Source: Calothrix sp. PCC 7716
Lineage (GTDB): Bacteria > Cyanobacteriota > Cyanobacteriia > Cyanobacteriales > Nostocaceae
DNA length: 64,000 nt
Assembly (NCBI RefSeq): GCF_019977735.1
Contig: NZ_AP025018.1
Location: forward strand, 6,700,580 to 6,764,579
Direction of reading: 5' to 3'
The position numbers and the translations under genes are program-made. A model generated the notes under the pieces. That model made no database searches, had not been told where the DNA came from, and saw only the letters and a list, made by a program, of their open reading frames with translations. Of the stretch, positions 55,518-63,942 are shown in pieces (the stretch's first letter is position 1; the number at the start of each line of letters is the position of its first letter).

Positions 55518-56366
55518 TTAAACTACTAATAAAGGATTATATTTTTTTTCCATTGCGGATAAAAATACCTCTTCAAGTTCAGTTAAATAAGGGCGCCTGA
55601 TTTCCCCTAACTGTTTTAACGCAGACCAAGCAGCTTGTTCCAAATCTGGATATTTTAAAATTTGTCTAATACGGTTGTACAAAGATTCTATTTGCTCACA
55701 CTGGTAATCTAGGTAATTGAGAGATTTCAGATGGTCAATCTTTAATGTATATGTACCATCCCAGGTAGTAACGGTACAACTAAAATCATGAACTTCCTGC
55801 ACAATACACCAACATCCAGCTTTACCTCTGAGGTCGGGATTATCCTTGGCGATTAATTGGCAAACTTCTTTTTCACGATACGGGTTTGGTATCTTTGTTC
55901 TTTGCATAACTCGTTCCACTATATCTTTTACCTGGCGCCCAGATGGTACTTTACCACCAGATTCTTCAACTGCTTGTTCCCAAACTTCGATTTGTTGGGC
56001 TGGTTCTAACTTAAAGAGCGCGCGTATTTGACCCTCACTCGTTGGTAAGGGAGGCGCCTTACTTGTTGTCAAATCTTCATCTACAGATTTTTGACAACAA
56101 TTTGTTGTCAAATTTTCATACACTAGAGCGGCTGCAATCAGGTAGTTAGATTTTTGGCGGGTATGTCCAAACCTAGCTACGCAATATTCCTCGAAAGTCT
56201 TATACATAGAGCGATACAGCCTTTTATCCCTCAGTTCCATCAAAGCTTTACCTGCCTCATAAAACGCGCGCTCAACCTTACGTTCAAGCCATATACGTTG
56301 TTGTTCTTCAGTTTCTGTAAGTTCATCTGGATAGACTAATACACTTGACTCAACCAAAACACTCAT
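55518..56366 (-). CDS. ParB-like plasmid protein
   Basis: I chose the ATG at 56366 because GCGAGGG lies just upstream; the ATG at 56387 would add seven residues. The ~282 residues include helical TEEQQRIWLERKVERAFYEA, an HTH-like TFEEYCVARFGHTRQKSNYL, LPTSEGQIRALFKLEPAQQI, VWEQAVEESGGKVPSGRQVK and a C-terminal helical part. The arrangement resembles ParB/KorB-like proteins on cyanobacterial plasmids. A perfect 9+1+9 palindrome (56092-56110) lies inside the gene and recurs upstream of VapE, so it may be this protein's own binding site. The gene probably helps partition or regulate the replicon. Confidence 0.65.
   Translation of the reverse strand: MSVLVESSVLVYPDELTETEEQQRIWLERKVERAFYEAGKALMELRDKRLYRSMYKTFEEYCVARFGHTRQKSNYLIAAALVYENLTTNCCQKSVDEDLTTSKAPPLPTSEGQIRALFKLEPAQQIEVWEQAVEESGGKVPSGRQVKDIVERVMQRTKIPNPYREKEVCQLIAKDNPDLRGKAGCWCIVQEVHDFSCTVTTWDGTYTLKIDHLKSLNYLDYQCEQIESLYNRIRQILKYPDLEQAAWSALKQLGEIRRPYLTELEEVFLSAMEKKYNPLLVV
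56092..56110. promoter_or_regulatory. 19-bp palindrome, copy in ParB-like gene
   Basis: TGACAACAA, T, TTGTTGTCA: a perfect 9-bp inverted repeat. A single arm (TTGTTGTCA) also lies at 56063-56071. The same 19-mer is found at 58918-58936. Confidence 0.7.
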
Positions 56367-56509
56367 AACGCCCTCGCTGCAATACAAACTGTTGACAAGA
56401 ATTTTTAGTACATATGCTTGTTAAAATTCGTAGGCGCCTCTTCCACAGTTCACGGTCTACAAAACTGAGGGATGGTTCATTGTTTTCTGGCGCCTAAGAA
56501 TGTAATCAG

Positions 56510-58756
56510 TTATTGCGAGTTAGTTGAGAGTTCTTCTATTGCATCAATTTCTTCGTCTGTTAGTTGTCCCCACACTGCCAATTTAAACTCATCACTCCAA
56601 TAAAGAGTGAGTGAGGCTATCATCTCCCAAGAGTCGTCACCAAGAGCAATTCGGATATTTTCAGCATTAGCTTGGATGATTTCAATACTGTTGTTCTCGT
56701 ATTGAATCGGCGCCTCTTCTTCTGTTACCGTCGCGTTACCCTCTACAACGTCGTTATTATCAGGGTTTGAAGTATTTTCACCATCTGCGGTAACGCGGGT
56801 AACATCATTTTTATTAAAGTCAGAAGAATTAGATGGTGGTTCAGTTTCTTCTTTTTCTTGAAAATCTTGATTATTTGGTGTTACTGGCGTTACCTTTGTC
56901 TGAATGTCTTCTGTAGACTCAGTTTCAGCGGTAACGTCAGGGGTAACATTAAGGTAACTTGGAGTAACACTAGTGTCGGTTATAACCTCATCAATAGGAC
57001 AGTACACCCACGCGCGTAATTTGGCGCCTGCACGAGAGATAGTCTTGGATTCATAACCTAGACGTTGAAGAATGTTAACTACGCGACGTTGTTTTTGATT
57101 GTCACACTGTCCAGCTTCTATATGTAACGCCTCGGTCATAACTTCTAAAGTTGTGGCCTTCTGACGAATTGACATGTAGTTAGAAATTAAATCCGTCCAA
57201 ACGTCTTGGGTATCATACTCTTTGTTACTACTTGTGGATAATAGTTTCTCTTGTTCGGTCAAATCCCACTGGGCGCCTTCATGATAAAGTTTGACAGCGG
57301 CTGCCCATAATAAATCTCGTTCTTGTTCGAGTTTTAGATAGTCGATACGATTGGTACGAACATCAAGCACCCAATATCTTCTATTCCCTGTGGGGTCTTG
57401 GAGAATATCTTTTTTATTCGTCGTACCAACAAAAAAGCAAGTTCTTGGTACGGTTACATTCTCACGCGCGTAAGGGGGACGATAAGTATCTTCTTGTGCT
57501 GATAAAAATCTTTTGAATGACTCCACTGCTTTTTGACCGAACAGATAGTCAATCTCAGCTAGCTCTAATCCCCAGAAACGTCGTAGTTTCGCTAATTCAT
57601 CCTTGTTAACTAAATCTACTAACGAATCTGTAAAAACTTCATTGCCAATTAATGTTCTCCAAAAGGTACTCTTATAGGCGCCTTGCATCCCATACAGAAT
57701 AGTGATTGTGTCAAATTTACAACCAGGTTCCATAATTCGGGCAACGGCGCCGATAAGTGTCTTTTTCATATAAATATTGGCTATCTCATCGTGATTGTTG
57801 AAGTAACGAGACGCAATATCATCCAAAATACTTGTATCAACGTTGGCATGAACGAGGCTAATTTGGTTGAGATAATTACGGACAGGATGGTATCCACGCT
57901 TGGCGCCGAGGTAGAACAAAATATCAATAGCGTCCTCTTTGCCGATATCTATATTAAATTCAACCGAGATTCTAGTTTTAATAGTGTCCAGTTGGAGATG
58001 TTCACCGTCGAGTTCTAAACGTTGTAGTGCTTCGTTGAACTTTAAACTGGCGCCCCACTTTTCTTCTATAAGCCTTAATTTCTGTAGGTGTTTTGATTCT
58101 TTCGTCGCAGCTTCTTTGCTGTAAGACCGCTGTACATGTTCCTTCTCGGACTGTTGCGCTTTTTTGTGTTCCGCTTCCAGGGCTGTGATTAGTTGGTTCC
58201 AATTGTACGGCGCCTCGTTACAACGCTGTCTCAATGTTGCAAGTTCAATACTTCTAGCTGGTTCAGGTAGATTGGTTATTACCGCGCGCGCGATTGAAGC
58301 AGCTTCTCTAATTCCTAACTGTTGACTCTCAACGCGATTACTCCACTCTTCAAAAGGTTGAGCAAAGTCTAATATCTGGATTACAGCTTCCTGTATTGTT
58401 GTAGATTCGTGATTAAGTAAAACTTCCAGCGTTGTTTTTACAGAATATACAAGACATTCAACGCCCTCAGATTGCAGGCGCCAACCGCATTGTTTGATTA
58501 GTACTTCGGGTATGTCTCGTTCGGCAATGATGATGTGGCGCCCTGGTAGTATTTCTGGCGCCTCTCCTAATCGACAAATGTTAAATATTGTTAAGGATAG
58601 TGGTACTTCAGATGTACTAGGAATCCATAAAGTCTGCTTGGGTTGAGGCTCCGCAGCGTATTTATCCTCTAACATCCAAGCATCGTCAAAATAAATTTTC
58701 GATGCAGTACTGTTTTCAGCAGATGCAGAAGCTGCTAAATTAGGGTTAATATTCAT
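56510..58756 (-). CDS. VapE-family primase/helicase-like protein
   Basis: I chose the ATG at 58756 (AAGGAAAG upstream); a TTG at 58828 would extend the frame by 24. The protein has about 748 residues. The N-terminal part resembles regulator or DUF3987-like regions of plasmid primases (LPEPARSIELATLRQRCNEA). The ATPase core has GMQGAYKST (Walker A), FWGLELAEIDYL (Walker B region), FVGTTNKKDILQDPTGNRRY and WVLDV, typical of virulence-associated E proteins. The C-terminus is a long, acidic, low-complexity stretch. VapE proteins act in phage or plasmid DNA replication. With the ParB-like gene 143 nt downstream it suggests a replication/partition operon. Confidence 0.85.
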   Translation of the reverse strand: MNINPNLAASASAENSTASKIYFDDAWMLEDKYAAEPQPKQTLWIPSTSEVPLSLTIFNICRLGEAPEILPGRHIIIAERDIPEVLIKQCGWRLQSEGVECLVYSVKTTLEVLLNHESTTIQEAVIQILDFAQPFEEWSNRVESQQLGIREAASIARAVITNLPEPARSIELATLRQRCNEAPYNWNQLITALEAEHKKAQQSEKEHVQRSYSKEAATKESKHLQKLRLIEEKWGASLKFNEALQRLELDGEHLQLDTIKTRISVEFNIDIGKEDAIDILFYLGAKRGYHPVRNYLNQISLVHANVDTSILDDIASRYFNNHDEIANIYMKKTLIGAVARIMEPGCKFDTITILYGMQGAYKSTFWRTLIGNEVFTDSLVDLVNKDELAKLRRFWGLELAEIDYLFGQKAVESFKRFLSAQEDTYRPPYARENVTVPRTCFFVGTTNKKDILQDPTGNRRYWVLDVRTNRIDYLKLEQERDLLWAAAVKLYHEGAQWDLTEQEKLLSTSSNKEYDTQDVWTDLISNYMSIRQKATTLEVMTEALHIEAGQCDNQKQRRVVNILQRLGYESKTISRAGAKLRAWVYCPIDEVITDTSVTPSYLNVTPDVTAETESTEDIQTKVTPVTPNNQDFQEKEETEPPSNSSDFNKNDVTRVTADGENTSNPDNNDVVEGNATVTEEEAPIQYENNSIEIIQANAENIRIALGDDSWEMIASLTLYWSDEFKLAVWGQLTDEEIDAIEELSTNSQ

Positions 58757-59212
58757 TTTGTGTGTCTTTCCTTGTAATTTGTGGGACATACTGCCCTTGG
58801 ATGTTGACGCATCACGAAGGGCTTTCAAATTTGTAACTAATTCCTCATCATACTACTGTCCGTGCATACAAGCGTATCTTGTCCGGGAACTTTACAAATC
58901 GTATTATTTGATGTTTTTGACAACAATTTGTTGTCATTTTTGGTGGGTGGGCGCCTATTCATATGTAATCGTAAGTTTCCAAAGCACAGGTCTACAAAAG
59001 TATTAATACATATGAATTTCAAAGCCGAAGTAATGGATTGAAGGTATTTACACTTTACATAAAATATAAAATTTTTAGTTAGCATAGAGTGTATTATTTT
59101 TGTACTAGTAGTTAGCAGGTATCATTGTCATGCTGGCTGTATGTAATAATGTATTATGCTCTTAGTTAACCTAATCGAATATATAAACACATTTAAAGCG
59201 ACTAAATAAACA
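58757..59212. other. Divergent intergenic region upstream of VapE
   Basis: Holds the second 19-bp palindrome (58918-58936), then GGCGCC at 58950. The AT-rich part to 59212 should contain the promoter of the McrB-like gene. Frames on both strands are shadows. Confidence 0.5.
58918..58936. promoter_or_regulatory. 19-bp palindrome, copy upstream of VapE
   Basis: The same TGACAACAA/TTGTTGTCA palindrome as at 56092-56110, about 160 bp upstream of the chosen VapE start. A binding site for a ParB-like or regulatory protein is the simplest reading. Confidence 0.7.
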
Positions 59213-60334
59213 ATGGCAATTCAAAAAATTCTCTTTGGTAGTCCTGGTACGGGTAAAAGCTATAAGGTACGTCAGATTGCTAAACAAGAGTTAAAGATAA
59301 CATTTGACACTTATAATAATACTTCCCAAAATTTAGTTAAAACTGTATTTCATCCTGAATATACTTACTCAGATTTTATGGGTAAATTACTACCCCTTAC
59401 TGCTGGTAATAATATAGTATATAAATATTATCCAGGTCATTTTCTACAAGCATTGGGTAAAGCATACCGAGCTTTAATTGACGGCAAAGACAACAATTAC
59501 TTATTAGTTATAGATGAATTAAACCGTGGTAATGCGGCTGCCATCTTCGGACCTATATTTCAATTGTTAGATAGAGAAAGTTCTGGTTGGTCTAGTTATG
59601 AAGTAAATATTTCTGAGATGGAATTTATTGGATTATTGAAAGCTATGGACTATAAAGTTGAAGTTTTGTCCAGTAATGATATCAAAGATATAAAGGTTGA
59701 AGGAACTTTTTTCAATGAATATTTAAAAAATAAACGTGATTACCTTGACGATATAAACACATTAGAAGTATTGGAATGTATAGAAACATTTAAATTAAAA
59801 ATTCCACCCAACTTATCAATTATAGGTACTATTAATACTTCTGATGAATCTATATATTGTTTAGATAGTGCATTTAAAAGGCGTTGGGATTGGGAATATA
59901 TAGAGGCTCCAAATGCGTTAGATATATTACGCAATAATGTGCCTCAAGAAATCGCACAAATTAACATAGAAACAATTTGGGATACAGAATTAAAATGGTA
60001 TAGGTGTGTTGTCGGTATTAATGAATTTATTAAATCTAACTATCAATATATCAGAAGGATTGAAGATAAGCAGCTTGGCTGGTGGTTTGTTAAGCCTAAA
60101 AATCAAAATATAAGATTGGAAGAAGTACGAGATAAAGTAATGTTTTATTTATGGGATACTGTATTTGCTAGAGATAAAAAACCCTTAATAAAGCTTTTTG
60201 AAGAGAAACTGGAGTGTAATACTAATCTTGCTACTTATTCTGATTTTGCAAATCGTATTAATATATTTTTAAATTATATGCATAACAGTGCGCCTATTTT
60301 ACCAGAACTAAATGATGATGACATAATGTTTTAA
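59213..60334 (+). CDS. McrB-like AAA ATPase of a LlaJI/McrBC-type restriction system
   Basis: The 373 residues start at once with Walker A (LFGSPGTGKSYK, 8-18), followed by VFHPEYTYSDFMGKL, a region conserved in McrB-type proteins, Walker B VIDELNRGN (99-107), and GTINTSDES (205-213) with RRWDW (223-227). NTSDES matches the GTP-selecting region of McrB (NTAD). There is no N-terminal DNA-binding domain, as in LlaJI R1-type subunits; recognition may lie in the partner or be lost. The next gene starts 3 nt after the stop. No methyltransferase is adjacent. AT-rich codon use and absence of GGCGCC differ from neighbours. Confidence 0.88.
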   Translation: MAIQKILFGSPGTGKSYKVRQIAKQELKITFDTYNNTSQNLVKTVFHPEYTYSDFMGKLLPLTAGNNIVYKYYPGHFLQALGKAYRALIDGKDNNYLLVIDELNRGNAAAIFGPIFQLLDRESSGWSSYEVNISEMEFIGLLKAMDYKVEVLSSNDIKDIKVEGTFFNEYLKNKRDYLDDINTLEVLECIETFKLKIPPNLSIIGTINTSDESIYCLDSAFKRRWDWEYIEAPNALDILRNNVPQEIAQINIETIWDTELKWYRCVVGINEFIKSNYQYIRRIEDKQLGWWFVKPKNQNIRLEEVRDKVMFYLWDTVFARDKKPLIKLFEEKLECNTNLATYSDFANRINIFLNYMHNSAPILPELNDDDIMF

Positions 60335-60337
60335 ACT

Positions 60338-62203
60338 ATGATAGACTTTACCGGATTAGAGCTTGTTGTAGATAAAAATTATTCTTTTGTTGGAATAAAA
60401 AATAAAGATTCTAAATTAATATTTTATTTGCCAAAAGGATTTAATACAGATTTTTATACTACATATAATGATAAACGTGACTTATTCTTCTTGCTTTATC
60501 GGGTTTTAGTTGAATTTAAAAACATTTGTTTTCAAAAATCAAATGTTGTCGGCACACAAACTTATGATAGAGATGGCGTTATTAGAGCTAGTGGTAGCAT
60601 TCAAAAGATTGGTTTACCCGATAATGAAAATCAGGAAATTATTTTTTACTCAAAACTAGATTTTATAGACTCCATTCTTAATGCATATGATGAGCCAAAA
60701 ATACTATCTTTAGCTTATAAATTAGGAAGAAGCGAAAAAATTGATTATAGTAAACTACATTTGTTTATGCATCATGCAGTTTATTTAAATAACGGTGCCG
60801 TGTATATCGATATAATGAATTTACCTAGAAATGAAGCGCATTATCAAGCTACTGATATTGTTGGTATGTATTGCTATATTTTTAGAGAAATTCAAGAGCA
60901 ATTAAAACAAGAAGTTGGTAGTGAAATAACAGTTTTAGCTGAACAGTTTAAACATAAATATTTAGAGGCAGAATCAAAAATATTTGACGAAGAAAGTGGA
61001 AAACAGGTCATTAATATTCTTAAAGATACTTTAGATATTATTGAAAATAGCACTGCTTTAAAAGATTCAGATTTTTGGTATTACTACGAGGCTATTGAGA
61101 TTTTTCTATACGGTGAGCTTTTAAATTTAGGGGATGGGGAGATTTGGGGAATCAATAATTTTTGTAATGTTTGGGAGTCAATATGTTTAACATATATAGC
61201 TAAAACAATATCACCAGAACAGATTTTACATTTAGATACTCAAAATGTAGCAAATAGTATTGTTGAGCAGATTAATAAATATCGCAAAGTATTTGATATA
61301 GCTGGTGCTTTTAAAATTAAAGAGCAAAAATTAATGCCTGATGCTGTTATATATTCCCACCCTTTTAAAAATTTACCTGAAATTGAAAGTTTTATTATTA
61401 CTCCAGATGATTGGGATGATTATTCATATAGAACAGCTTTTAAATCTAATTTGGAGTATTTCAAGAATTATTTTTGTAATAAAGAGAATAAGTTTAAAAT
61501 AGTATACGATGGTCAGGGTAGAAACAAACAACATACTATTGTAGAATTAAAAAAATATTATATAACAAGTGGATCCAAAGTATTAATTGATTCACAGTTA
61601 CCTTCTATTTTTTATTCATACTGGAATGTAGAAATAATAAATCCGCTTAATAAAGAAGTATTTGCTTTAATGAAAAAGCTAAACCACATATTCTATATAG
61701 CTCTAAAAAATGGTGCTTATTGCCCTAATACATTTCATGATTTTTTAGCAAAAAAAGTTTTTGAAAAGCACGCTAACTACTCTTTAGAGTATAATTTATT
61801 TTGTGATTCTTTACTGCGAGGGCATTCTTTTCGTTCTCTAGAATTTATAGAAAATAGTGAAGACACTAATGAGATAGTTGTGAAATTTAAAAAGTTTATT
61901 CAATCTCTTCAGTCTACTTTTAAAATAATTGATATAAAATATTTTTATCTTGAATATTTTGAGGAGGAAGAAAATAAAAGAAAATTAAAAGAAATAAGCG
62001 TTCGTAAACAATTTGTTTATGAGTATTTGTTACAGCAGCACATCAATCAAGACAGCAATTTTAAAGAGTTAGAAATAAAAAGCGAGTTTTGGATTCCTAA
62101 AATGCCTCACACAACTAGAGATGATATCGATAGCTATTTAGATGGTTATATACGTTTGAAGCAATTTAAACTGAATAAAATGATTAATATCTATTTAAGT
62201 TAG
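60338..62203 (+). CDS. LlaJI/McrC-type nuclease subunit
   Basis: The 621 residues are the partner of the McrB-like protein. The first half is a helical/beta domain (LVVDKNYSFVGIKNKDSKLI). The second half holds the nuclease: NVWESICLTYIAKTISPEQI, KEQKLMPDAVIYS with Asp335, and TIVELKKYY with Glu403-x-Lys405, a PD-(D/E)XK site as in LlaJI R2 and McrC. The 3-nt spacing shows a two-gene operon. Without a methyltransferase the pair most likely cuts modified or foreign DNA. The AT-rich coding sequence has no GGCGCC in 1.87 kb, so recent acquisition is likely. Confidence 0.85.
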   Translation: MIDFTGLELVVDKNYSFVGIKNKDSKLIFYLPKGFNTDFYTTYNDKRDLFFLLYRVLVEFKNICFQKSNVVGTQTYDRDGVIRASGSIQKIGLPDNENQEIIFYSKLDFIDSILNAYDEPKILSLAYKLGRSEKIDYSKLHLFMHHAVYLNNGAVYIDIMNLPRNEAHYQATDIVGMYCYIFREIQEQLKQEVGSEITVLAEQFKHKYLEAESKIFDEESGKQVINILKDTLDIIENSTALKDSDFWYYYEAIEIFLYGELLNLGDGEIWGINNFCNVWESICLTYIAKTISPEQILHLDTQNVANSIVEQINKYRKVFDIAGAFKIKEQKLMPDAVIYSHPFKNLPEIESFIITPDDWDDYSYRTAFKSNLEYFKNYFCNKENKFKIVYDGQGRNKQHTIVELKKYYITSGSKVLIDSQLPSIFYSYWNVEIINPLNKEVFALMKKLNHIFYIALKNGAYCPNTFHDFLAKKVFEKHANYSLEYNLFCDSLLRGHSFRSLEFIENSEDTNEIVVKFKKFIQSLQSTFKIIDIKYFYLEYFEEEENKRKLKEISVRKQFVYEYLLQQHINQDSNFKELEIKSEFWIPKMPHTTRDDIDSYLDGYIRLKQFKLNKMINIYLS

Positions 62204-62264
62204 TTTAATAAAAAACTAACAAAATAGGTGCCCTTCCCACAATCAACCTGTCCCCAGGAAGATA

Positions 62265-62309
62265 GGCACCAGTCATTAAATATCTAGATAGTTATAAAGG
62301 ACAGGCGCC
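62265..62309. repeat. GGCACC/GGCGCC-bounded mini-repeat
   Basis: CATTAAATATCTAGATAGTT between GGCACC and GGCGCC, of the same family as 26368. Confidence 0.55.
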
Positions 62310-62314
62310 CAACG

Positions 62315-62551
62315 TTACAGATGCTTTTTATACTCATCCTCGGCTTCCTCCAACACCTGATAAGCTTCATAACAAGCATTGTGCTTTTGCATAAACTCTC
62401 TTAAAGTTTCTACTGTCTCTCCCTCCCAAGTTTCCTCATAGTCTGTGCTAAACCTAGCTCTACGAAGGTCTGTAGCGTCCTTGTATAAATCACCTATCGG
62501 TGTGTCTTGTCCCTTGTGGTAAGTCCTTAAATACTCCCTGAAACTTGCCAT
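62315..62551 (-). CDS. Small SAM-like (YozE-type) protein
   Basis: The 78 residues (SFREYLRTYHKGQDTPIGDL, then ARFSTDYEETWEGETVETLR and a helical end) resemble YozE-type sterile-alpha-motif-like small proteins, which have no known function. The protein is acidic with no hydrophobic segment. The call is moderate. Confidence 0.5.
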   Translation of the reverse strand: MASFREYLRTYHKGQDTPIGDLYKDATDLRRARFSTDYEETWEGETVETLREFMQKHNACYEAYQVLEEAEDEYKKHL

Positions 62552-62647
62552 AATTAACCCCCTTGAATATTCATAAGTGTAGCAGGGTTTATAGACACTT
62601 AAGCATCTAGGTACTTGGATATAGGCACTAGGAATATAAAGGTGCAG

Positions 62648-63217
62648 CTATGGAGAAATTTTTAACACAGGTTGAATATCAGAGGGCTGAGTATGGGCAG
62701 GCTTAATTACAGGCTCTAAGTATATCTGAACGGCAGCTCCTAAAAACGCCCCAAGAATTAGTGTAGTAGACCAACCAACTAAGTTCAAAACTCTTCTCGT
62801 TACCTTTCCTTCTTCCGATTTTGCTGTTAAAGTTTTCTGAATAGCCTGTTCTATTTCAGCCTTATATGCATCAACAGTGCTTTTATCTGTTTGAGCAATA
62901 GCTGCGTATCTTTCTGCTATTTGCTTTTTTTCTTCAATTTCTTTTGCTAATAAGTCTAATTTTTGAGCTTGCTGTTCTAAGTCATCTTGTAAACCAACAA
63001 TAATTTTTGTAGCTTCTGAAATATGTAGTTTAGCAGTAGATATACGTTCTTCAGCTTCTAATTCTTTTTGTGACGTTGGAAGAAAATCTGTAAAATACCT
63101 GCCTACTATATTTTTGGAAATAGCATTTATTTGGTCTTCTGTAAGAAGTTTTCCTGTAATTGTTTTGCTGGCTTCAGTTAAAACTACAGCGCTAATAGAG
63201 GTAAGAATATCAGCCAT
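62648..63217 (-). CDS. Coiled-coil membrane-anchored protein
   Basis: The 189 residues form a long coiled coil from about 50 to 130 (LQDDLEQQAQKLDLLAKEIE), then a basic patch (GKVTRRVLNL) and a single C-terminal membrane helix (STTLILGAFLGAAVQIYLEP, about 150-169) with a short Pro-rich tail. This tail-anchored layout puts the coiled coil in the cytosol. No family is recognised. Confidence 0.6.
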   Translation of the reverse strand: MADILTSISAVVLTEASKTITGKLLTEDQINAISKNIVGRYFTDFLPTSQKELEAEERISTAKLHISEATKIIVGLQDDLEQQAQKLDLLAKEIEEKKQIAERYAAIAQTDKSTVDAYKAEIEQAIQKTLTAKSEEGKVTRRVLNLVGWSTTLILGAFLGAAVQIYLEPVIKPAHTQPSDIQPVLKISP

Positions 63218-63547
63218 AACCTAAAAGTATAATTTTACTAAGATTATTCCCTATTGCTTGAAATATTCATTTGACTTACATCATATTTATTTGTGTTATA
63301 TATCACATACTAATTCAATAATAGTACTGTGAAATAATTTATAAAGAAGGTTTAAGCGCGCGCTTTAAATATCGGTGCCTGTCTCTTAGCGGTCGTAAGT
63401 TCCACACTTATACAGGCGCCCGTCATAAATACTCAGATACTTAAACATCTAGGTACTTGATTACAGGCGCCCTAATTGTATATCAACTGACTAGCTATTA
63501 ACTGCACGGTTTTGTATAACTAACAAAATTATAATGAGGCGCCAACC
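63218..63547. other. Intergenic region
   Basis: No gene. It holds the best copy of the GGCGCC-bounded mini-repeat (63415-63471) and a GCGCGCGC tract near 63357. Confidence 0.5.
63415..63471. repeat. GGCGCC-bounded tandem-octamer mini-repeat
   Basis: Between the two GGCGCC words are AAATACTC, AGATACTT, AAACATCT and AGGTACTT, four 8-bp units in a row. This is the clearest member of the dispersed family. Confidence 0.75.
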
Positions 63548-63942
63548 ATGTCCAAAGCCGGAGAAAACATCAGAGAACTAGCAACCCAGAGACGAACCGA
63601 TGCATATAAAAAGATTGGTATCGCAGCAATTACAGGACTGGCGCCTGTTATTCTACTACCCCTAAGACTGCCAGCGGGTATTGTAGTATTAGCCTGGGTT
63701 GGTTGCTGGGTTGTAGCATATACATATTTCAATAAAGGGCAACATTTATTACTTCGAGCTAAACAAGCTTTTTGCATGGCGCCGTTGCAGAGGAAAACGT
63801 AGCTCAGTTATTAAAACCATTGGAACAACAAAGTTGGAAAATTAAATATAATGTAGTACTTCAGTACGGTGATGCTGATGCTTTTATTTTTTGCTCGTGT
63901 GATCATATCCAGACCAATTACGGGTTTGGTTACAAATGTTAA
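63548..63942 (+). pseudogene. NERD-domain protein gene, frameshifted and truncated
   Basis: The first frame (63548-63802) encodes MSKAGENIRELATQRRTDAY, two hydrophobic helices, and FNKGQHLLLRAKQAF, the normal start of cyanobacterial NERD-domain proteins. At a T5 run before a GGCGCC (about 63770-63784) the homology moves to another frame: HGAVAEENVAQLLKPLEQQS, then WKIKYNVVLQYGDADAF, the NERD beginning. After DADAF the sequence decays and stops at 63942, before the usual V-x-DVKS nuclease-like motif. One lost base and a missing 3' end explain it. The intact protein would be a membrane-bound nuclease-related protein. Confidence 0.75.
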
